Assembly (NCBI RefSeq): GCF_026261605.1
Contig: NZ_CP102486.1
Location: forward strand, 2,790,001 to 2,854,000
Reading direction: 5' to 3'
From: Dechloromonas sp. A34
GTDB lineage: Bacteria; Pseudomonadota; Gammaproteobacteria; Burkholderiales; Rhodocyclaceae
Length of the DNA stretch: 64,000 bases
Of the stretch, positions 37,566 to 49,879 are shown piece by piece. Within the stretch, counting starts at the first letter, position 1. Each line of letters starts with the position of its first letter. Made by a program: the position numbers and the translations under genes. The notes under the pieces were generated by a model, which saw nothing but the letters and a program-made list of their open reading frames with translations, ran no database searches and had not been told where the DNA came from.

Positions 37566-38123
37566 ATGATTCCGGAACTGAAAAAAACAGCCGAAAGCAA
37601 GATGCAAAAAACGCTGGATGCCCTGAAGAACGATCTTCAGAAAGTCCGTACCGGCCGGGCTCATATCGGCCTGCTCGACCATGTTCAGGTCGACTATTAC
37701 GGCTCCATGGTGCCGGTCAATCAGGTGGCCAATATCACCCTGGTCGATGCCCGCACCATCGGCGTCCAGCCTTGGGAGAAACCCATGCTGCAAAAGGTCG
37801 AGAAGGCGATTCGTGATTGCGACCTCGGCCTGAATCCGGCCTCGCAGGGCGACCTGATTCGCGTGCCGATGCCGGCACTGACCGAAGAGCGGCGCAAGGA
37901 AATGACCAAGATCGTCAAGAATGAAGGCGAAGGTGCCAAGGTCGCCATTCGCAATCTGCGGCGTGACGCCATTGCGCATCTGAAGGACGCCCTGAAAAAG
38001 GGCGAAATTCCGGAAGACGACGAGCGCAAGGCACAGGACGATATTCAGAAGCTGACAGACAAATTCATCGTCGAAGTCGACAAGATGCTCGCCGTCAAAG
38101 AGGCCGAGCTGATGCAGGTTTGA
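37566..38123 (+). CDS. frr: Ribosome recycling factor
   Basis: The 185-residue protein splits post-termination ribosomes with EF-G. It has the two-domain RRF signature: [37 protein letters not shown] and the C-terminal helix [20 protein letters not shown]. The length is standard. It ends 28 bp before uppS. Confidence 0.97.
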   Translation: MIPELKKTAESKMQKTLDALKNDLQKVRTGRAHIGLLDHVQVDYYGSMVPVNQVANITLVDARTIGVQPWEKPMLQKVEKAIRDCDLGLNPASQGDLIRVPMPALTEERRKEMTKIVKNEGEGAKVAIRNLRRDAIAHLKDALKKGEIPEDDERKAQDDIQKLTDKFIVEVDKMLAVKEAELMQV

Positions 38124-38151
38124 TCGCCTGCTCAGGCTGATTGCCGGCTGA

Positions 38152-38905
<754 letters not shown>

Positions 38906-38913
<8 letters not shown>

Positions 38914-39742
38914 GACGCGCGTTATTACCGCGCTGGTCCTGGTTGCCCTGCTGCTGCCTGCACTTTTCTTTCTGCCACAGAATTACTGGGCACTGCTGGT
39001 CGCCGCCTTCATCGGCATTGCCGGCTGGGAGTGGGGGGCATTGCTGGGCTGGCGTGCGACGGGCCGGGTGACGCTAGGTCTGGTTACTGCGCTAATCTGT
39101 GCCGTCGCCTCGCTCATTGATCCCGTAGCCATCGGCAGCGCAGGCCTTGGCGGCCTGGCGGTTAGTTGGGTGCTGGCGGCGTATGGCGTAGCGGCGATTT
39201 TCTGGTGCCTGGTCATGCCTTTCTGGCTGCAGAAAAAATGGGCGCTGGCCGGTCCGATCGGTCTTCTGGTCGGCGCCGTGGTTTTGCTGCCGACCTGGCT
39301 GGCCATGGTCCAATTGCGTGTGCTCGGCCCCGGTGTGCTGCTCGGTATCTTCGCAGTCGTCTGGATGGCGGATATCGCCGCCTATTTTTCCGGCAAGGCT
39401 TTTGGCAAGCACAAGCTGGCGCCCTCGATCAGCCCGGGGAAAACCCGCGAAGGGGCACTTGGCGCGGTGGTCGGTGTGGTGGTTTATGGCCTGGTTGTCC
39501 GGCAAATATTCGGGCTGGACATCCTTCCCCTGCCCATGTGGATCGTTGCGCTGATCGCTGTGACGGTGATCAGCATCGTTGGCGATCTCTATGAGTCGCT
39601 GTTGAAACGCAAGGCCGGGATCAAGGACAGCAGCAATATTCTGCCGGGACATGGCGGCGTCCTTGACCGCATCGACAGCCTGACTTCGACCCTGCCAGTT
39701 GTCGCGCTGCTCTGGCTGCTCTTGATTCATCCCCCGACATGA
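38906..39742 (+). CDS. cdsA: Phosphatidate cytidylyltransferase
   Basis: The 278-residue integral membrane protein with about seven hydrophobic segments makes CDP-diacylglycerol for all phospholipids. The CdsA signature is near the C-terminus ([20 protein letters not shown], then [12 protein letters not shown]). ATG at 38906 lies inside the uppS 3' end; the long ORF upstream of it is a shadow. Its stop overlaps the dxr start. Confidence 0.96.
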
Positions 39743-40929
39743 AAGTCCAGAACGTCACGGTACTGGGTTGCACCGGTTCGATCGGTGTCAGCACGCTGGA
39801 TATCATCCGGCGTCATCCCGATTGCTATCAGGCTTTCGCACTCTGTGCCCACAGCCAGCTCGACAAATTGTTCGAGCAGTGCCTCGAGTTTCGTCCGCGT
39901 TTCGCCGTCTTGCGCGATGTGCAACTGGCCGGCCGGTTGGCCGAACGCTGTCGTCAGGCCGGTCTCGATACCGAAGTGCGCCATGGTGTTGAGGCACTGG
40001 TCGAGTTGTCTTCGTTGCCCGAAGTCGATTCGGTGATGGCTGCCATCGTCGGCGCCGCCGGTCTTGAACCGACCCTGGCCGCAGCCAGGGCTGGCAAGAA
40101 GGTGATGCTGGCCAACAAGGAAGTGCTCGTCATGGCTGGCGAGTTGTTCATGCAGGCGGTTCGGGAGCATGGCGCGACGCTGTTGCCGGTGGACAGCGAG
40201 CACAATGCCATTTTCCAGTCCTTGCCGGCCGATTTTGCTCGAGGCTTGGCGGCGTGTGGGGTACGGAAAATCTTCCTCACGGCATCCGGCGGGCCGTTCC
40301 GCAACACACCGTTGTCGGAACTCTGCGAAGTGACGCCCGAGGCCGCCTGTGCCCATCCCAACTGGGTGATGGGGCGCAAGATATCGGTCGATTCAGCGAC
40401 CATGATGAACAAGGGGCTGGAGGTGATCGAGGCGCACTGGCTTTTCGCCGCACCGCCGGAAATGATCCAAGTGGTGGTTCACCCGCAGAGCGTCATGCAT
40501 TCGGCGGTCCAATATGTTGATGGCTCGGTGTTGGCCCAACTGGGCAATCCGGACATGCGGACGCCGATTGCCTATGCGATGGCCTACCCGGAGCGCATCG
40601 ATGCCGGGGTTGAGTCGCTGGATCTGTTCAAAATTGCTCGCCTGGATTTTTCGGCGCCGGACTTCGCGCGTTTTCGTTGTCTGCAACTCGCCTACGATGT
40701 TTTGTGCGAGGGGGGGACGGCCTCGGCGATTCTCAATGCGGCCAATGAAGTCGCGGTGGCGGCATTTCTCGAACGTCAGCTGCCTTTTTTGGGCATCGCC
40801 CAGCTCAATGAAGCGGTGCTGACAGCGCTGCCAGCGGGGCCGGAAGGTAGTCTGGGCGATGTTCTGGCGGCCGATGCCGAGGCGCGTCGCGTGGCCGGGC
40901 AAATGATACGGGAACGTCGTTTCGCGTGA
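39739..40929 (+). CDS. dxr: 1-deoxy-D-xylulose 5-phosphate reductoisomerase
   Basis: This 396-residue NADPH enzyme commits the MEP isoprenoid pathway, which feeds uppS two genes upstream. The N-terminal [20 protein letters not shown] is the NADPH loop; [14 protein letters not shown] near residue 125, [12 protein letters not shown] near 150 and the metal/catalytic region GGPFRNTP near 185 are all present. The ATG overlaps the cdsA stop (ATGA). Confidence 0.97.
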   Translation: MKVQNVTVLGCTGSIGVSTLDIIRRHPDCYQAFALCAHSQLDKLFEQCLEFRPRFAVLRDVQLAGRLAERCRQAGLDTEVRHGVEALVELSSLPEVDSVMAAIVGAAGLEPTLAAARAGKKVMLANKEVLVMAGELFMQAVREHGATLLPVDSEHNAIFQSLPADFARGLAACGVRKIFLTASGGPFRNTPLSELCEVTPEAACAHPNWVMGRKISVDSATMMNKGLEVIEAHWLFAAPPEMIQVVVHPQSVMHSAVQYVDGSVLAQLGNPDMRTPIAYAMAYPERIDAGVESLDLFKIARLDFSAPDFARFRCLQLAYDVLCEGGTASAILNAANEVAVAAFLERQLPFLGIAQLNEAVLTALPAGPEGSLGDVLAADAEARRVAGQMIRERRFA

Positions 40930-42293
40930 GCGAACTTCCATTCTATCTCGCCGCTTTCGTGGTGGTGCTCGGAGTCCTGATCGTTGTCCACGAATATGGA
41001 CACTATGCGGTAGCGCGTTTGTGCGGCGTCAAAGTGCTGCGTTTCTCGATCGGCTTCGGGCGGGTCCTCTGGCAGAAACGTCTGGGCCGTGACCAGACCG
41101 AATGGGCGGTCAGCATTTTTCCGCTCGGTGGCTACGTCAAGATGCTGGACGAACGCGAGGGCGAGGTATTGCCTGAAGAGGCGCATCGCGCCTTCAATCG
41201 ACAATCGGTTGGCAAGCGCAGTCTGATTGTGGTGGCCGGGCCGCTGGCCAATTTTGCCTTGGCCATTCTGCTCTACTGGGCTGTATTCATGCTGGGCAGC
41301 GAAGAGTTGATGCCCATCCTCGGTACGCCACCTGCCGGAACGCCGGCAGCGATGGCCTCGATCAGCAATGGCGAGCAGGTCAGGGCGGTCGATGGTCAAC
41401 CGGTTTCCACCTGGAACGACCTGCGCTGGCTGCTGTTGCAGAAGGCGGTCGAGCAGGAGAGCACCGAGCTGGAGGTTGTCAACGAGCGAAACGAAATTGC
41501 CGTCCGCCGTCTTTACCTGGCTGCGGCTGGCGAACAGGGTTGGGAAGGCGACGCACTGGAACGTCTCGGGATCGGCTTCTATCGTCCTAATCTCCCCGCG
41601 GTACTCGGCAAGGTTGTTGCAGGCGGCCCCGGTGAGCGGGCTGGTCTGCAAGTGGGGGATCATGTGCTGGCGGTGGATGGACGGCCGATAGCTGCCTGGC
41701 ATGAACTGGTATTGATTATTCGCGATGCTACAGAGCGTTCACTGCATCTTGAACTGGAGCGGCAGGGGCAGGCTCTTGCGGTCGATGTGATTCCTGAAGG
41801 CCATCCCGAGCGCGGCCGGTTGGTCGGCAAGATCGGCGTGGCGGTTGCGGACGACGGTCAATTTCGCCGCGAAGTGAGGACCTTTGTCCGCTACGGTTTC
41901 TTCGAGGCAGGGGGCAAAGCCTTGAAGGAAACCTGGGATAAATCAGCATTCAGTCTCGTCATGATGGGCAAGATGCTGACTGGCGAAGTGTCATTGAAAA
42001 ACCTCTCCGGCCCGGTGACGATTGCCGACTATGCAGGGCAATCTGCAAAACTTGGATTCGATTACTACATTAAGTTTATGGCGCTGGTCAGCATCAGCCT
42101 CGGGGTCCTGAATCTGCTGCCTATCCCGGTGCTGGATGGTGGGCATTTGCTGTATCATATGATCGAAGTCGTCAGACGACGGCCCCTTACAGAGCGGGCC
42201 ATGGGAATCGCACAGCAAGTTGGCGTTTCCATATTATTCGTCTTGATGGCTTTCGCCTTTTTTAACGACTTGAATCGCCTGTTCTTCGGCTGA
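40926..42293 (+). CDS. rseP: Site-2 intramembrane zinc protease RseP
   Basis: The 455-residue membrane protease cleaves anti-sigma factor RseA in the envelope-stress (sigma-E) cascade and degrades remnant signal peptides. It has the HEYGH zinc motif in the first membrane helix near residue 22, two PDZ domains (about residues 130-290), and the LDGGH third ligand in [16 protein letters not shown] near 400. The GTG start overlaps the dxr stop (GTGA). bamA follows 3 bases later, as in E. coli. Confidence 0.96.
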   Translation: MSELPFYLAAFVVVLGVLIVVHEYGHYAVARLCGVKVLRFSIGFGRVLWQKRLGRDQTEWAVSIFPLGGYVKMLDEREGEVLPEEAHRAFNRQSVGKRSLIVVAGPLANFALAILLYWAVFMLGSEELMPILGTPPAGTPAAMASISNGEQVRAVDGQPVSTWNDLRWLLLQKAVEQESTELEVVNERNEIAVRRLYLAAAGEQGWEGDALERLGIGFYRPNLPAVLGKVVAGGPGERAGLQVGDHVLAVDGRPIAAWHELVLIIRDATERSLHLELERQGQALAVDVIPEGHPERGRLVGKIGVAVADDGQFRREVRTFVRYGFFEAGGKALKETWDKSAFSLVMMGKMLTGEVSLKNLSGPVTIADYAGQSAKLGFDYYIKFMALVSISLGVLNLLPIPVLDGGHLLYHMIEVVRRRPLTERAMGIAQQVGVSILFVLMAFAFFNDLNRLFFG

Positions 42294-42296
42294 ATA

Positions 42297-44564
42297 ATGA
42301 ATAAATCCCTGTTGTCTGTCCTGATCGCCAGTGTTTTCGCCGCACCCGCGCTGGCCTTCGAGCCTTTTGCGGTCAAGGATATCCGGGTTGAGGGAATTCA
42401 GCGCACCGAAGCCGGGACGGTGTTCAGCTACCTGCCGGTCAAGGTCGGCGATACGCTGAATGACGAAAAGGCCGCGCAATCGATCAAGGCGCTATTTGCC
42501 ACCGGGTTCTTCAAGGATGTCCGGATTGAGGTCGACCAGAATGTGATGGTCGTTGTGGTTCAGGAGCGCCCGGCCATTGCCAAGCTCGATTTCATCGGCA
42601 TGAAGGAATTCGAGAAAGATGTCATCGTCAAGGCGCTCAAGGAAACCGGAATTGCCGAAGGCCGCATCTTCGACCGTGCCCTGCTGGAGAAGGCCGAGCA
42701 GGAGCTCAAGCGCCAATACCTGACGCGCGGCAAATACGGCGTCAATATCACGACTACCGTAACGCCGCTGGAACGCAACCGGGTCGGTATCAATTTCAAC
42801 GTTGAAGAAGGCGTGGCCGCCAGGATCAAGCAGATCAATCTGGTCGGTACCAAGGCGTTCAACGACAAGGAATTGTTGAGTCAGTTCGAACTGACGACAC
42901 CTGGTTGGCTGACCTGGTATACCAAGAATGACCAGTATTCCCGACAAAAGCTTTCGGCTGATCTGGAGAAGCTGAAATCGTTCTACATGAATCAGGGTTA
43001 TCTGGAATTCAGTGTCGAATCGACCCAGGTTTCCATTTCTCCCGATAAGCAGGATGTTTACATCACGATCAATGTGAGTGAGGGGGATCGTTATCAGGTT
43101 TCCTCAGTCAAGCTGGCCGGTGATTTCACGATTTCCGAGGACGAGCTTCGCAAGCTGGTCTTGGTTAAGCCGGGCGACGTATTCTCCCGTGAGCGTCTGA
43201 ACGAGTCGACCAAGGCAATTGGTGATCGCCTTGGCAAGGAAGGTTATGCCTTTGCCAATGTCAATGCGGCACCGGAAATCGATAAGGAAAAGCGTAAGGT
43301 CGCCTTTACCATTTTTGTCGATCCGGGCAAGCGTGTGTATGTCCGGCGCATAAATGTGAGCGGCAATACCAAAACGCGCGATGAAGTGATTCGTCGCGAA
43401 ATTCGCCAGATGGAAGGCGGCTGGTACGATGCCGACCGTGTGACGGTCTCGAAGCAACGGATCGACCGGCTCGGTTTCTTCACCGATGTGATCGTCGAAA
43501 CGCCGGCTGTTCCGGGGACGGCCGACCAACTGGATGTGAATCTGAAGGTGACTGAAAAGCCCACCGGAAATCTGATGCTTGGTCTGGGCACTTCAAGTAC
43601 CGACAAGGTCATTCTTTCCGGTTCCATCGCCCAGAACAATTTTCTGGGCAGTGGCAATAACGTCTCGATCCAGGTCAATTCGGCAAAATCCTATCGTACC
43701 TACGTGTTTTCCTATACCAACCCATATTTCACGCCCGATGGCGTGAGCCAGGGGTTCGATGTCTATCATCGTACGGTTAACACTAGTTCGACGGCGATTG
43801 CATACTACAGTTCGGCATCGACCGGCGGTGGCATTCGCTTCGGTTTCCCGATCGGCGAGAAGCAGTCTTTAGGTCTTGGATTGGGCGTCGATTTCACTGA
43901 AATCACCGTCTATCCTGATAGTCCAAAGTACTATCAGGATTTCGTCAGTGATTTTGGCGACAGCAACCTGTCCGTTCCGCTCAGCTTGAACTGGGCCAGT
44001 GACGGCAAGGACAGCTTCTTCTTCCCGACCAAGGGCACCTTCCAGAAGGCAGGCATCGAAGTGGCGGTGCCGGGAGGTGACTTGACCTATTACCGCGCCA
44101 ACTACCAGCTTCAACACTTCATCCCGTTGAACACCAAATTTACCTTGATGCTGAATGGTGAATTGGGCTATGCCGACGGTTACGGCGGCAAGGGTCTGCC
44201 GTTCTACAAGAATTTTTACGCCGGTGGTGTCAGTTCGGTACGGGGCTATAAGGCGTCTTCGCTTGGTCCCATCACTGAAGACTTTCGTATTGGCGGCAAT
44301 CGCCGGGTAGTCGGCAATGCCGAACTGTTGTGGAGCATTCCCGGCATGGAAAAGAGCCTGCGCATGGGGTGGTTCTTCGATGCCGGGCAAGTCTATGGCA
44401 AGGGTCAGAACATTGCGTTGGGCGATCTGCGGTATTCTACCGGTCTCTCTGCCGCCTGGATCTCGCCGATCGGGCCGCTGAAGTTCAGTTTCGGTTTACC
44501 GCTCAACAAGCAGGATAACGACAAGTCGGAATCCTTCCAGTTTCAGTTGGGCACCACTTTTTGA
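42297..44564 (+). CDS. bamA: Outer membrane assembly factor BamA
   Basis: The 755-residue outer-membrane insertase has a signal peptide (MNKSLLSVLIASVFAAPALA), five POTRA domains to about residue 425, and a 16-strand barrel ending in phenylalanine (FQFQLGTTF). The lid/L6 signature is RGY in GGVSSVRGYKASSLGP near residue 642. It is the central subunit of the BAM machine. Gene order rseP-bamA-skp-lpxD is conserved. Confidence 0.97.
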   Translation: MNKSLLSVLIASVFAAPALAFEPFAVKDIRVEGIQRTEAGTVFSYLPVKVGDTLNDEKAAQSIKALFATGFFKDVRIEVDQNVMVVVVQERPAIAKLDFIGMKEFEKDVIVKALKETGIAEGRIFDRALLEKAEQELKRQYLTRGKYGVNITTTVTPLERNRVGINFNVEEGVAARIKQINLVGTKAFNDKELLSQFELTTPGWLTWYTKNDQYSRQKLSADLEKLKSFYMNQGYLEFSVESTQVSISPDKQDVYITINVSEGDRYQVSSVKLAGDFTISEDELRKLVLVKPGDVFSRERLNESTKAIGDRLGKEGYAFANVNAAPEIDKEKRKVAFTIFVDPGKRVYVRRINVSGNTKTRDEVIRREIRQMEGGWYDADRVTVSKQRIDRLGFFTDVIVETPAVPGTADQLDVNLKVTEKPTGNLMLGLGTSSTDKVILSGSIAQNNFLGSGNNVSIQVNSAKSYRTYVFSYTNPYFTPDGVSQGFDVYHRTVNTSSTAIAYYSSASTGGGIRFGFPIGEKQSLGLGLGVDFTEITVYPDSPKYYQDFVSDFGDSNLSVPLSLNWASDGKDSFFFPTKGTFQKAGIEVAVPGGDLTYYRANYQLQHFIPLNTKFTLMLNGELGYADGYGGKGLPFYKNFYAGGVSSVRGYKASSLGPITEDFRIGGNRRVVGNAELLWSIPGMEKSLRMGWFFDAGQVYGKGQNIALGDLRYSTGLSAAWISPIGPLKFSFGLPLNKQDNDKSESFQFQLGTTF

Positions 44565-44579
44565 TTCAGGAGTGTCATC

Positions 44580-45083
44580 TTGAAAGTTAAGTCTCTAGTT
44601 CTCGCCTCTTTAATGTCGGCCTTGTTCGTGACTGGGGCTAGCGCGGCGGAATTGAAAGTCGGCTATGTCAATACGCAGCGCATTTTCCGTGATGCGCCGG
44701 CTGCGCAGAAGGCGGCAAAGAAGCTCGAAGGCGAATTTGCCAAGCGTGATCAGGATTTGCAGCGCATGGCCAAGCAGTTGCAGGGCCTGCAGGAAAATCT
44801 GGAAAAGAATGCCGTGACCATGGCTGAAAGTGACCGTCGCGCCAAGGAAAAGGAATTCGGCGAATTGTCGCGCGAATTCCAGCGCAAGCAGCGTGAATTC
44901 CGTGAAGACCTGAACCTGCGTCAGAACGAGGAAAACGCCGCGGTCATTGAAAAAGCCAACAAGGCTATCAAGCAGATTGCCGAAGCGGACAAGTTTGATC
45001 TTGTTCTGCAGGACGTCGTTTGGGTCAGCCCCCGTCTGGACATTACCGATCGCGTGATCAAGGCGCTCGCCGAAGGCAAGTAA
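44580..45083 (+). CDS. skp: Periplasmic chaperone Skp/OmpH
   Basis: The 167-residue protein begins with a signal peptide ending ASAAE, then VGYVNTQRIFRDAPAAQKAA and a long charged coiled coil (residues about 45-125), typical of the trimeric jellyfish-like Skp. It holds unfolded outer-membrane proteins for BamA. The start is TTG at 44580, supported by AGGAG eight bases upstream; no better ATG exists in frame. The TAA overlaps the lpxD ATG. Confidence 0.94.
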   Translation: MKVKSLVLASLMSALFVTGASAAELKVGYVNTQRIFRDAPAAQKAAKKLEGEFAKRDQDLQRMAKQLQGLQENLEKNAVTMAESDRRAKEKEFGELSREFQRKQREFREDLNLRQNEENAAVIEKANKAIKQIAEADKFDLVLQDVVWVSPRLDITDRVIKALAEGK

Positions 45084-46126
45084 TGCCCGGCGCAGCGGCT
45101 GTCGCCCTTTCGCTGGCCGAAATCGCCGCCCGTCTGGGCGGCGATGTGCTTGGTGACGCGCAAATTCAGATTCGGCAGGTTGCGACCCTGGCGTCAGCCA
45201 GCGAGGGCGACATTGCCTTCCTGGCCAACCTGAAATACAAAAGCCAGTTACAGACGACCAGGGCATCGGCGGTTATCGTGTCACCGGATTTCGCTGATGC
45301 GGTCGGTTTGCCGCGGATTGTGACCCGGAATCCCTACGCCTATTACGCGCGTCTGGCGACGCTACTTAATCCGCGAGTACCTAGCGCACCCGGTGTTCAT
45401 CCAGCGGCGCATACCGCCTCGGAACTGCCGGCCAGCGCCAGTATCGGGCCAAATGTCAGCATCGGGCGGGGCGTGGTGCTGGGCGAGGGCGTCGCCATTC
45501 AGGCCGGGTGCGTGCTTGGCGAGGGCGTCAAGGTTGGCGATGGCAGTGTTTTGTATCCCAATGTCATTATTTACGCCGCTTGCGAAATTGGCCGCAATGC
45601 CATCATCCATTCCGGCGTCGTCATCGGTGCCGACGGTTTTGGCTTCGCGCCGGACCAGGGGCAATGGGTAAAGATTCCCCAGATCGGCCGGGTGGTGATT
45701 GGTAGCGATGTCGAAATCGGGGCCAGTACGACAATCGACCGTGGGGCGCTCGACGACACCCTGATTGGTGATGGTTGCAAGCTCGACAACCAGATCCAGA
45801 TCGGTCACAACTGCGTGATCGGCAAGCATTGTGTGATAGCCGCCTGCGCGGCGATTGCCGGCAGCGTGACGCTGCAGGACAACGTAATCGTTGGGGGAGC
45901 GGCGATGATCGCCGGGCACGTGACGATCGCGTCGGGCGCGGTAATTTCCGGTGGCTCTCTAGTCATGAAAAATATAACGAAGCCCGGGCAGTACACCAGT
46001 GTTTTTCCGCTCGAAGAGCATAGCCACTGGCTACATAACGCGGCTCAAATCCGGCACCTGGCCAAGTTGGCCGAACGCGTTTCCGAACTTGAGAAAAAAC
46101 TTAAGAATACTGATGGAGAGGTTTGA
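45083..46126 (+). CDS. lpxD: UDP-3-O-(3-hydroxyacyl)glucosamine N-acyltransferase
   Basis: The 347-residue enzyme carries out the third step of lipid A synthesis. After an N-terminal uridine-binding domain, hexapeptide repeats run from about residue 105 to 300 and include the catalytic His in DNQIQIGHNCVIGKHCVIAA near 233. It ends with a C-terminal helix. ATG at 45083 overlaps the skp stop (TAATG). fabZ and lpxA follow closely. Confidence 0.96.
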   Translation: MPGAAAVALSLAEIAARLGGDVLGDAQIQIRQVATLASASEGDIAFLANLKYKSQLQTTRASAVIVSPDFADAVGLPRIVTRNPYAYYARLATLLNPRVPSAPGVHPAAHTASELPASASIGPNVSIGRGVVLGEGVAIQAGCVLGEGVKVGDGSVLYPNVIIYAACEIGRNAIIHSGVVIGADGFGFAPDQGQWVKIPQIGRVVIGSDVEIGASTTIDRGALDDTLIGDGCKLDNQIQIGHNCVIGKHCVIAACAAIAGSVTLQDNVIVGGAAMIAGHVTIASGAVISGGSLVMKNITKPGQYTSVFPLEEHSHWLHNAAQIRHLAKLAERVSELEKKLKNTDGEV

Positions 46127-46130
46127 TTAA

Positions 46131-46565
46131 ATGGATATTCACGAAATACTTGAACACTTGCCACATCGCTATCCCTTCCTGCTCGTCGATCGCGTGCTTG
46201 AAGTGATACCCGGCAAATCGATCCATGCCTACAAGAACATCACGATGAACGAGCCGTATTTCGTCGGCCATTTTCCGCACCACCCGGTGATGCCGGGCGT
46301 ACTGATCATGGAAGCGCTGGCCCAGGCTGCCGGCATCCTGTCGTTCAAGACCATGGATGCCAAGCCGGACGCCGATTCAGTCTTCTACTTCGTCGGAATC
46401 GACGAGTGTCGTTTCAAGAAGCCGGTGACTCCGGGCGACCAGTTGCATCTGCATATCGAGATTGCTCGCCAGATGCGCGGTATCTGGAAGTACAAGGCCG
46501 AAGCACGCGTTGATGGTCAGGTGGTGGCCGAAGCAACACTGATGTGTGCCAAGCGGGATATCTGA
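46131..46565 (+). CDS. fabZ: 3-hydroxyacyl-ACP dehydratase FabZ
   Basis: The 144-residue hot-dog-fold enzyme dehydrates 3-hydroxyacyl-ACP and so competes with LpxA/LpxD for the same acyl donors. [18 protein letters not shown], the catalytic His in [20 protein letters not shown] and the catalytic Glu in that helix are present. The 3-bp gap to lpxA suggests coupled expression. Confidence 0.97.
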   Translation: MDIHEILEHLPHRYPFLLVDRVLEVIPGKSIHAYKNITMNEPYFVGHFPHHPVMPGVLIMEALAQAAGILSFKTMDAKPDADSVFYFVGIDECRFKKPVTPGDQLHLHIEIARQMRGIWKYKAEARVDGQVVAEATLMCAKRDI

Positions 46566-46567
46566 AT

Positions 46568-47338
46568 ATGATTCATCCGACAGCCATTGTCGATCCGGGT
46601 GCCAAAATTGGCGCCAACGTCGAGATCGGCCCCTATTCACTGGTCGGTCCGAACGTCGAGATCGGCGACAACACGGTGATCGGTCCGCACGTGGTGATCA
46701 AGGGGCATACCCGCATCGGCCGTGAGAATCGTATCTTCCAGTTCTGTTCGCTCGGAGAAGTGCCGCAGGACAAGAAATACGCCGGCGAGCCGACCCGTTT
46801 GGAAATCGGCGATCGCAACATGATCCGCGAGTTCTGCACCTTCAATCTGGGCACCGTCCAGGATGCCGGTGTGACCCGGATCGGCGACGACAACTGGATC
46901 ATGGCCTACGTGCATATCGCCCACGATTGCCAGGTCGGCAACAAGACCACCTTCGCCAATAATTCCCAACTGGCCGGTCATGTTGTGGTCGAGGACTGGG
47001 CCATTCTTGGCGGTTTTACCGGCGTGCACCAGTTTTGCCGTATCGGCGCCCATGTCATGACGGCAGTCAGTACCGTGATTCTGCAGGACGTGCCGCCTTA
47101 CCTGATGGCGGCCGGTAACACGGCGACTCCTTACGGCATCAATGTCGAAGGCCTGAAGCGCCGAGGATTTACGGCCGAGTCGCTGTCTGCACTGAAGCGC
47201 GCCTATCGCACGCTGTACAAGTCCGGTCTGCTGCTCGAGGAAGCCAAGCTCAAACTGGCCGAGGAAGCCAAGACGCAACCTGATGTCCAGCGTTTTGTCG
47301 ATTTCCTGGCAGTCTCCAAGCGCGGCATCATCCGCTGA
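46568..47338 (+). CDS. lpxA: UDP-N-acetylglucosamine O-acyltransferase
   Basis: The 256-residue trimeric beta-helix enzyme starts lipid A synthesis. It begins [20 protein letters not shown], has hexapeptide repeats to about residue 185 with the catalytic His in [14 protein letters not shown] near 124, and a C-terminal helical domain ([20 protein letters not shown]). ATG at 46568 is chosen; the ORF opens eight codons earlier inside fabZ. Confidence 0.97.
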   Translation: MIHPTAIVDPGAKIGANVEIGPYSLVGPNVEIGDNTVIGPHVVIKGHTRIGRENRIFQFCSLGEVPQDKKYAGEPTRLEIGDRNMIREFCTFNLGTVQDAGVTRIGDDNWIMAYVHIAHDCQVGNKTTFANNSQLAGHVVVEDWAILGGFTGVHQFCRIGAHVMTAVSTVILQDVPPYLMAAGNTATPYGINVEGLKRRGFTAESLSALKRAYRTLYKSGLLLEEAKLKLAEEAKTQPDVQRFVDFLAVSKRGIIR

Positions 47339-48486
47339 TGGGAAGTACGGTTCGGATTGCCATGGTGGCAGGAGAGGCCTCCGGGGATCTCCTGGCCAGC
47401 CACTTGATCGCTGCCCTGAAAGCCAGGCTGCCGGATGCCGTGTTCTACGGCATTGGCGGTCCACGCATGGAAGCCCAGGGCTTCGATGCCTGGTGGCCGA
47501 TGGAAAAACTGGCGGTCATGGGCTATGTCGATGCACTGAAGAACTACCGGGAAATTTCCGGTATCCGTCGCCAGCTCAAAAAACGCCTGTTCGACATCCG
47601 GCCTGATATCTTCATCGGTGTCGATGCCCCGGATTTCAATCTCGGCCTAGAAACCGACCTCAAGGCGGCCGGGGTCAAGACCGTCCACTACGTCAGCCCG
47701 TCGATCTGGGCTTGGCGGGGCGGGCGGATCAAGAAAATCGCCAAGGCGGTCAATTGCGTCCTGGCCTTGTTTCCGATGGAGCCGCCGCTCTACGAGAAAG
47801 AGCGGATTCCGGTGACCTACGTCGGGCATCCGCTGGCCGACATCATTCCGCTGGAAACCAACAAGCTGGCGGTGCGCGAAAAGTTGTCGTTGCCTCGTGA
47901 TGTGCCGATTTTCGCCTTCCTGCCGGGAAGCCGGCAGGGCGAGCTGGAAATGATGGCCGACACCTTCGTGCAGACCGCCAAGATCATTCGTGAACGTTTC
48001 CTGCCCAATGCCCTGTTCGTGGTGCCGCTGACCACGCGCGAGACGCGTCTGCAGTTCGAGATGGCGATCTACAAGCAGGAAGCCGGCGACGTGCCGTTCC
48101 GCCTGCTTTTCGGCCATGCCCAGGATGCCCTTGGGGCGGGAGATGTCTCGCTGGTGGCGAGCGGCACGGCGACGCTGGAAGCGGCGCTGATCAAGCGGCC
48201 GATGGTCATCACCTACAAGATCGCCAAGGCTTCCTACTGGATCATGAAGCGCATGGCGTATCAGCCGTTTGTCGGTTTGCCCAACATCCTGGCCGGGCGT
48301 TCGGTCGTGCCGGAAATCCTGCAGGATGAAGCGACGCCGGACAACCTGGCCGAGGCGTTGGTCAAGTTGTACGAGGACAAGGAAAACGCGGCCGCCGTCG
48401 CCGAGGCATTTACCGACATCCATCTGCAGCTTCGCCAGAACACCGCTGAGAAGGCCGCCAATGCGGTCATTGAATGCCTGAACTGA
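47338..48486 (+). CDS. lpxB: Lipid A disaccharide synthase
   Basis: The 382-residue GT19 glycosyltransferase joins UDP-diacyl-GlcN and lipid X at the inner membrane. Motifs: [16 protein letters not shown] near residue 9, [11 protein letters not shown] near 92, the [14 protein letters not shown] signature near 118 and the C-terminal [11 protein letters not shown] with RPMVITYK. The start overlaps the lpxA stop (TGATG), and the end overlaps rnhB by 13 bp. Confidence 0.97.
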   Translation: MGSTVRIAMVAGEASGDLLASHLIAALKARLPDAVFYGIGGPRMEAQGFDAWWPMEKLAVMGYVDALKNYREISGIRRQLKKRLFDIRPDIFIGVDAPDFNLGLETDLKAAGVKTVHYVSPSIWAWRGGRIKKIAKAVNCVLALFPMEPPLYEKERIPVTYVGHPLADIIPLETNKLAVREKLSLPRDVPIFAFLPGSRQGELEMMADTFVQTAKIIRERFLPNALFVVPLTTRETRLQFEMAIYKQEAGDVPFRLLFGHAQDALGAGDVSLVASGTATLEAALIKRPMVITYKIAKASYWIMKRMAYQPFVGLPNILAGRSVVPEILQDEATPDNLAEALVKLYEDKENAAAVAEAFTDIHLQLRQNTAEKAANAVIECLN

Positions 48487-49064
48487 TCGTCCCGTTCGGT
48501 CTCGTCTGTGGCATCGACGAGGCGGGGCGTGGTCCGCTGGCCGGGCCTGTGGTCGCCGCGGCGGTTGTCCTCGACCCGGAGCGGCCAATACCTGGCCTCA
48601 ACGACTCCAAGAAACTCAGCGAGAAAAAGCGCGATGCGCTCGCCATCCTGATTCGCGAACGGGCCGTGGCCTGGGCGGTAGCCGAGGCTAGTGTCGAGGA
48701 AATCGACCGCCTGAACATCCTGCATGCCACCATGCTCGCCATGCAGCGTGCGGTCGCCGGTCTGGCAGTGCGGCCGACCAGTGCAATGGTCGACGGCAAT
48801 CGCTGCCCGCCACTGGATATACCCGCCGAGGCGGTAGTCAAGGGTGACGGCAAGATCGCCTCGATCGCCGCCGCCTCCATCCTCGCCAAGACAGTACGCG
48901 ATGGCGGCATGCTGGCCTTGCATGAGCAATATCCCATGTATGGCTTCGATCGCCATATGGGCTATCCGACGGCGGCGCATTGCCTGGCGCTAAAAGAGCA
49001 TGGTGCCTCACCCGTCCATCGCCGCACTTTCGGTCCGGTAGCCAAGCAGCTTTCGTTGCTATGA
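48474..49064 (+). CDS. rnhB: Ribonuclease HII
   Basis: The 196-residue endonuclease removes ribonucleotides misincorporated in DNA. The catalytic acidic residues lie in [16 protein letters not shown] near residue 12 and in the VDGNRCPP and [18 protein letters not shown] segments. ATG at 48474 lies within the lpxB 3' end, and the stop overlaps the next gene's ATG. Confidence 0.96.
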   Translation: MPELIVPFGLVCGIDEAGRGPLAGPVVAAAVVLDPERPIPGLNDSKKLSEKKRDALAILIRERAVAWAVAEASVEEIDRLNILHATMLAMQRAVAGLAVRPTSAMVDGNRCPPLDIPAEAVVKGDGKIASIAAASILAKTVRDGGMLALHEQYPMYGFDRHMGYPTAAHCLALKEHGASPVHRRTFGPVAKQLSLL

Positions 49065-49831
49065 AGCTGATCCAGTCGCGCGACAACCCGTTCTTCAAGT
49101 CGTTGAAGCGGCTGGCCGAATCCGGCCGCGAACGCCGGAAAACCGGGAAAACACTGCTCGACGGCATCCATCTGGTCGAGGCCTATGAAGTGGCGATCGG
49201 TCCGGTGGAAACGCTGGTAGTCGGCGAGTCGGCACTGGCAGGCGGCGAGATTGCCGGCTTTGTCGGTGGCCGTGAAACGGTGGTCCTGGCCGATGCCCTG
49301 CTGCGCGACCTCGGCCTGGTCGATACGCCGAGCGGCCTGTTGGCCGTCGTCGCTATGCCGACCGGGAAGGCCGTGACCGACCTCGCAATAGACTCTGTTT
49401 TGCTCGATGGGGTGCAGGACCCCGGCAACGTCGGCACCCTGTTGCGCACGGCAGCAGCAGCCGGCGTCAAACAGGTTCTGCTCTCGCCGGGTTGTGCCGC
49501 CGCTTGGTCGCCCAAGGTTCTGCGCGCCGGGCAGGGCGCTCATTTCGTGCTGGCCATCCACGAAGAAGCCGATCTGGCGACCTTCATGGCCGACTATCGC
49601 GGGATAACGGCAGTGACTTGTCTCGATGGCGCCACCTCGCTTTATGCGGCCAAGCTGGAGAGCCCGCTGGCCTGGGTATTCGGGGCCGAAGGGCAGGGGG
49701 TCAGCACCGATTTGATCGCCGCCGCGCGGCTGCGGATCAAGATTCCAATGCCGGGCGCGGTCGAGTCCTTGAACGTTGCTGCAGCAGCGGCAGTCTGCCT
49801 GTTCGAGGCGGTGCGGCGACGGCTGGGGTAG
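49061..49831 (+). CDS. SpoU/TrmH family RNA 2'-O-methyltransferase
   Basis: The 256-residue SPOUT enzyme has an N-terminal RNA-binding domain of about 95 residues and a knotted catalytic domain with the three motifs: [21 protein letters not shown] near 119, [17 protein letters not shown] near 203 and [20 protein letters not shown] near 228. It resembles RlmB/TrmH-type rRNA methyltransferases; the exact target cannot be read. It is coupled to rnhB (TATGA overlap) and is the last gene of the operon. Confidence 0.88.
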   Translation: MKLIQSRDNPFFKSLKRLAESGRERRKTGKTLLDGIHLVEAYEVAIGPVETLVVGESALAGGEIAGFVGGRETVVLADALLRDLGLVDTPSGLLAVVAMPTGKAVTDLAIDSVLLDGVQDPGNVGTLLRTAAAAGVKQVLLSPGCAAAWSPKVLRAGQGAHFVLAIHEEADLATFMADYRGITAVTCLDGATSLYAAKLESPLAWVFGAEGQGVSTDLIAAARLRIKIPMPGAVESLNVAAAAAVCLFEAVRRRLG

Positions 49832-49879
49832 GGACCCAGCGGGTCTTCGGGCGCTCGGCCGATATCAGTCGGCGTCGCT

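Noticed and set aside
35919..37979. 686-residue ORF opposite tsf, pyrH and frr
   Set aside because: Antisense to three conserved genes, with no ribosome site or recognisable domain.
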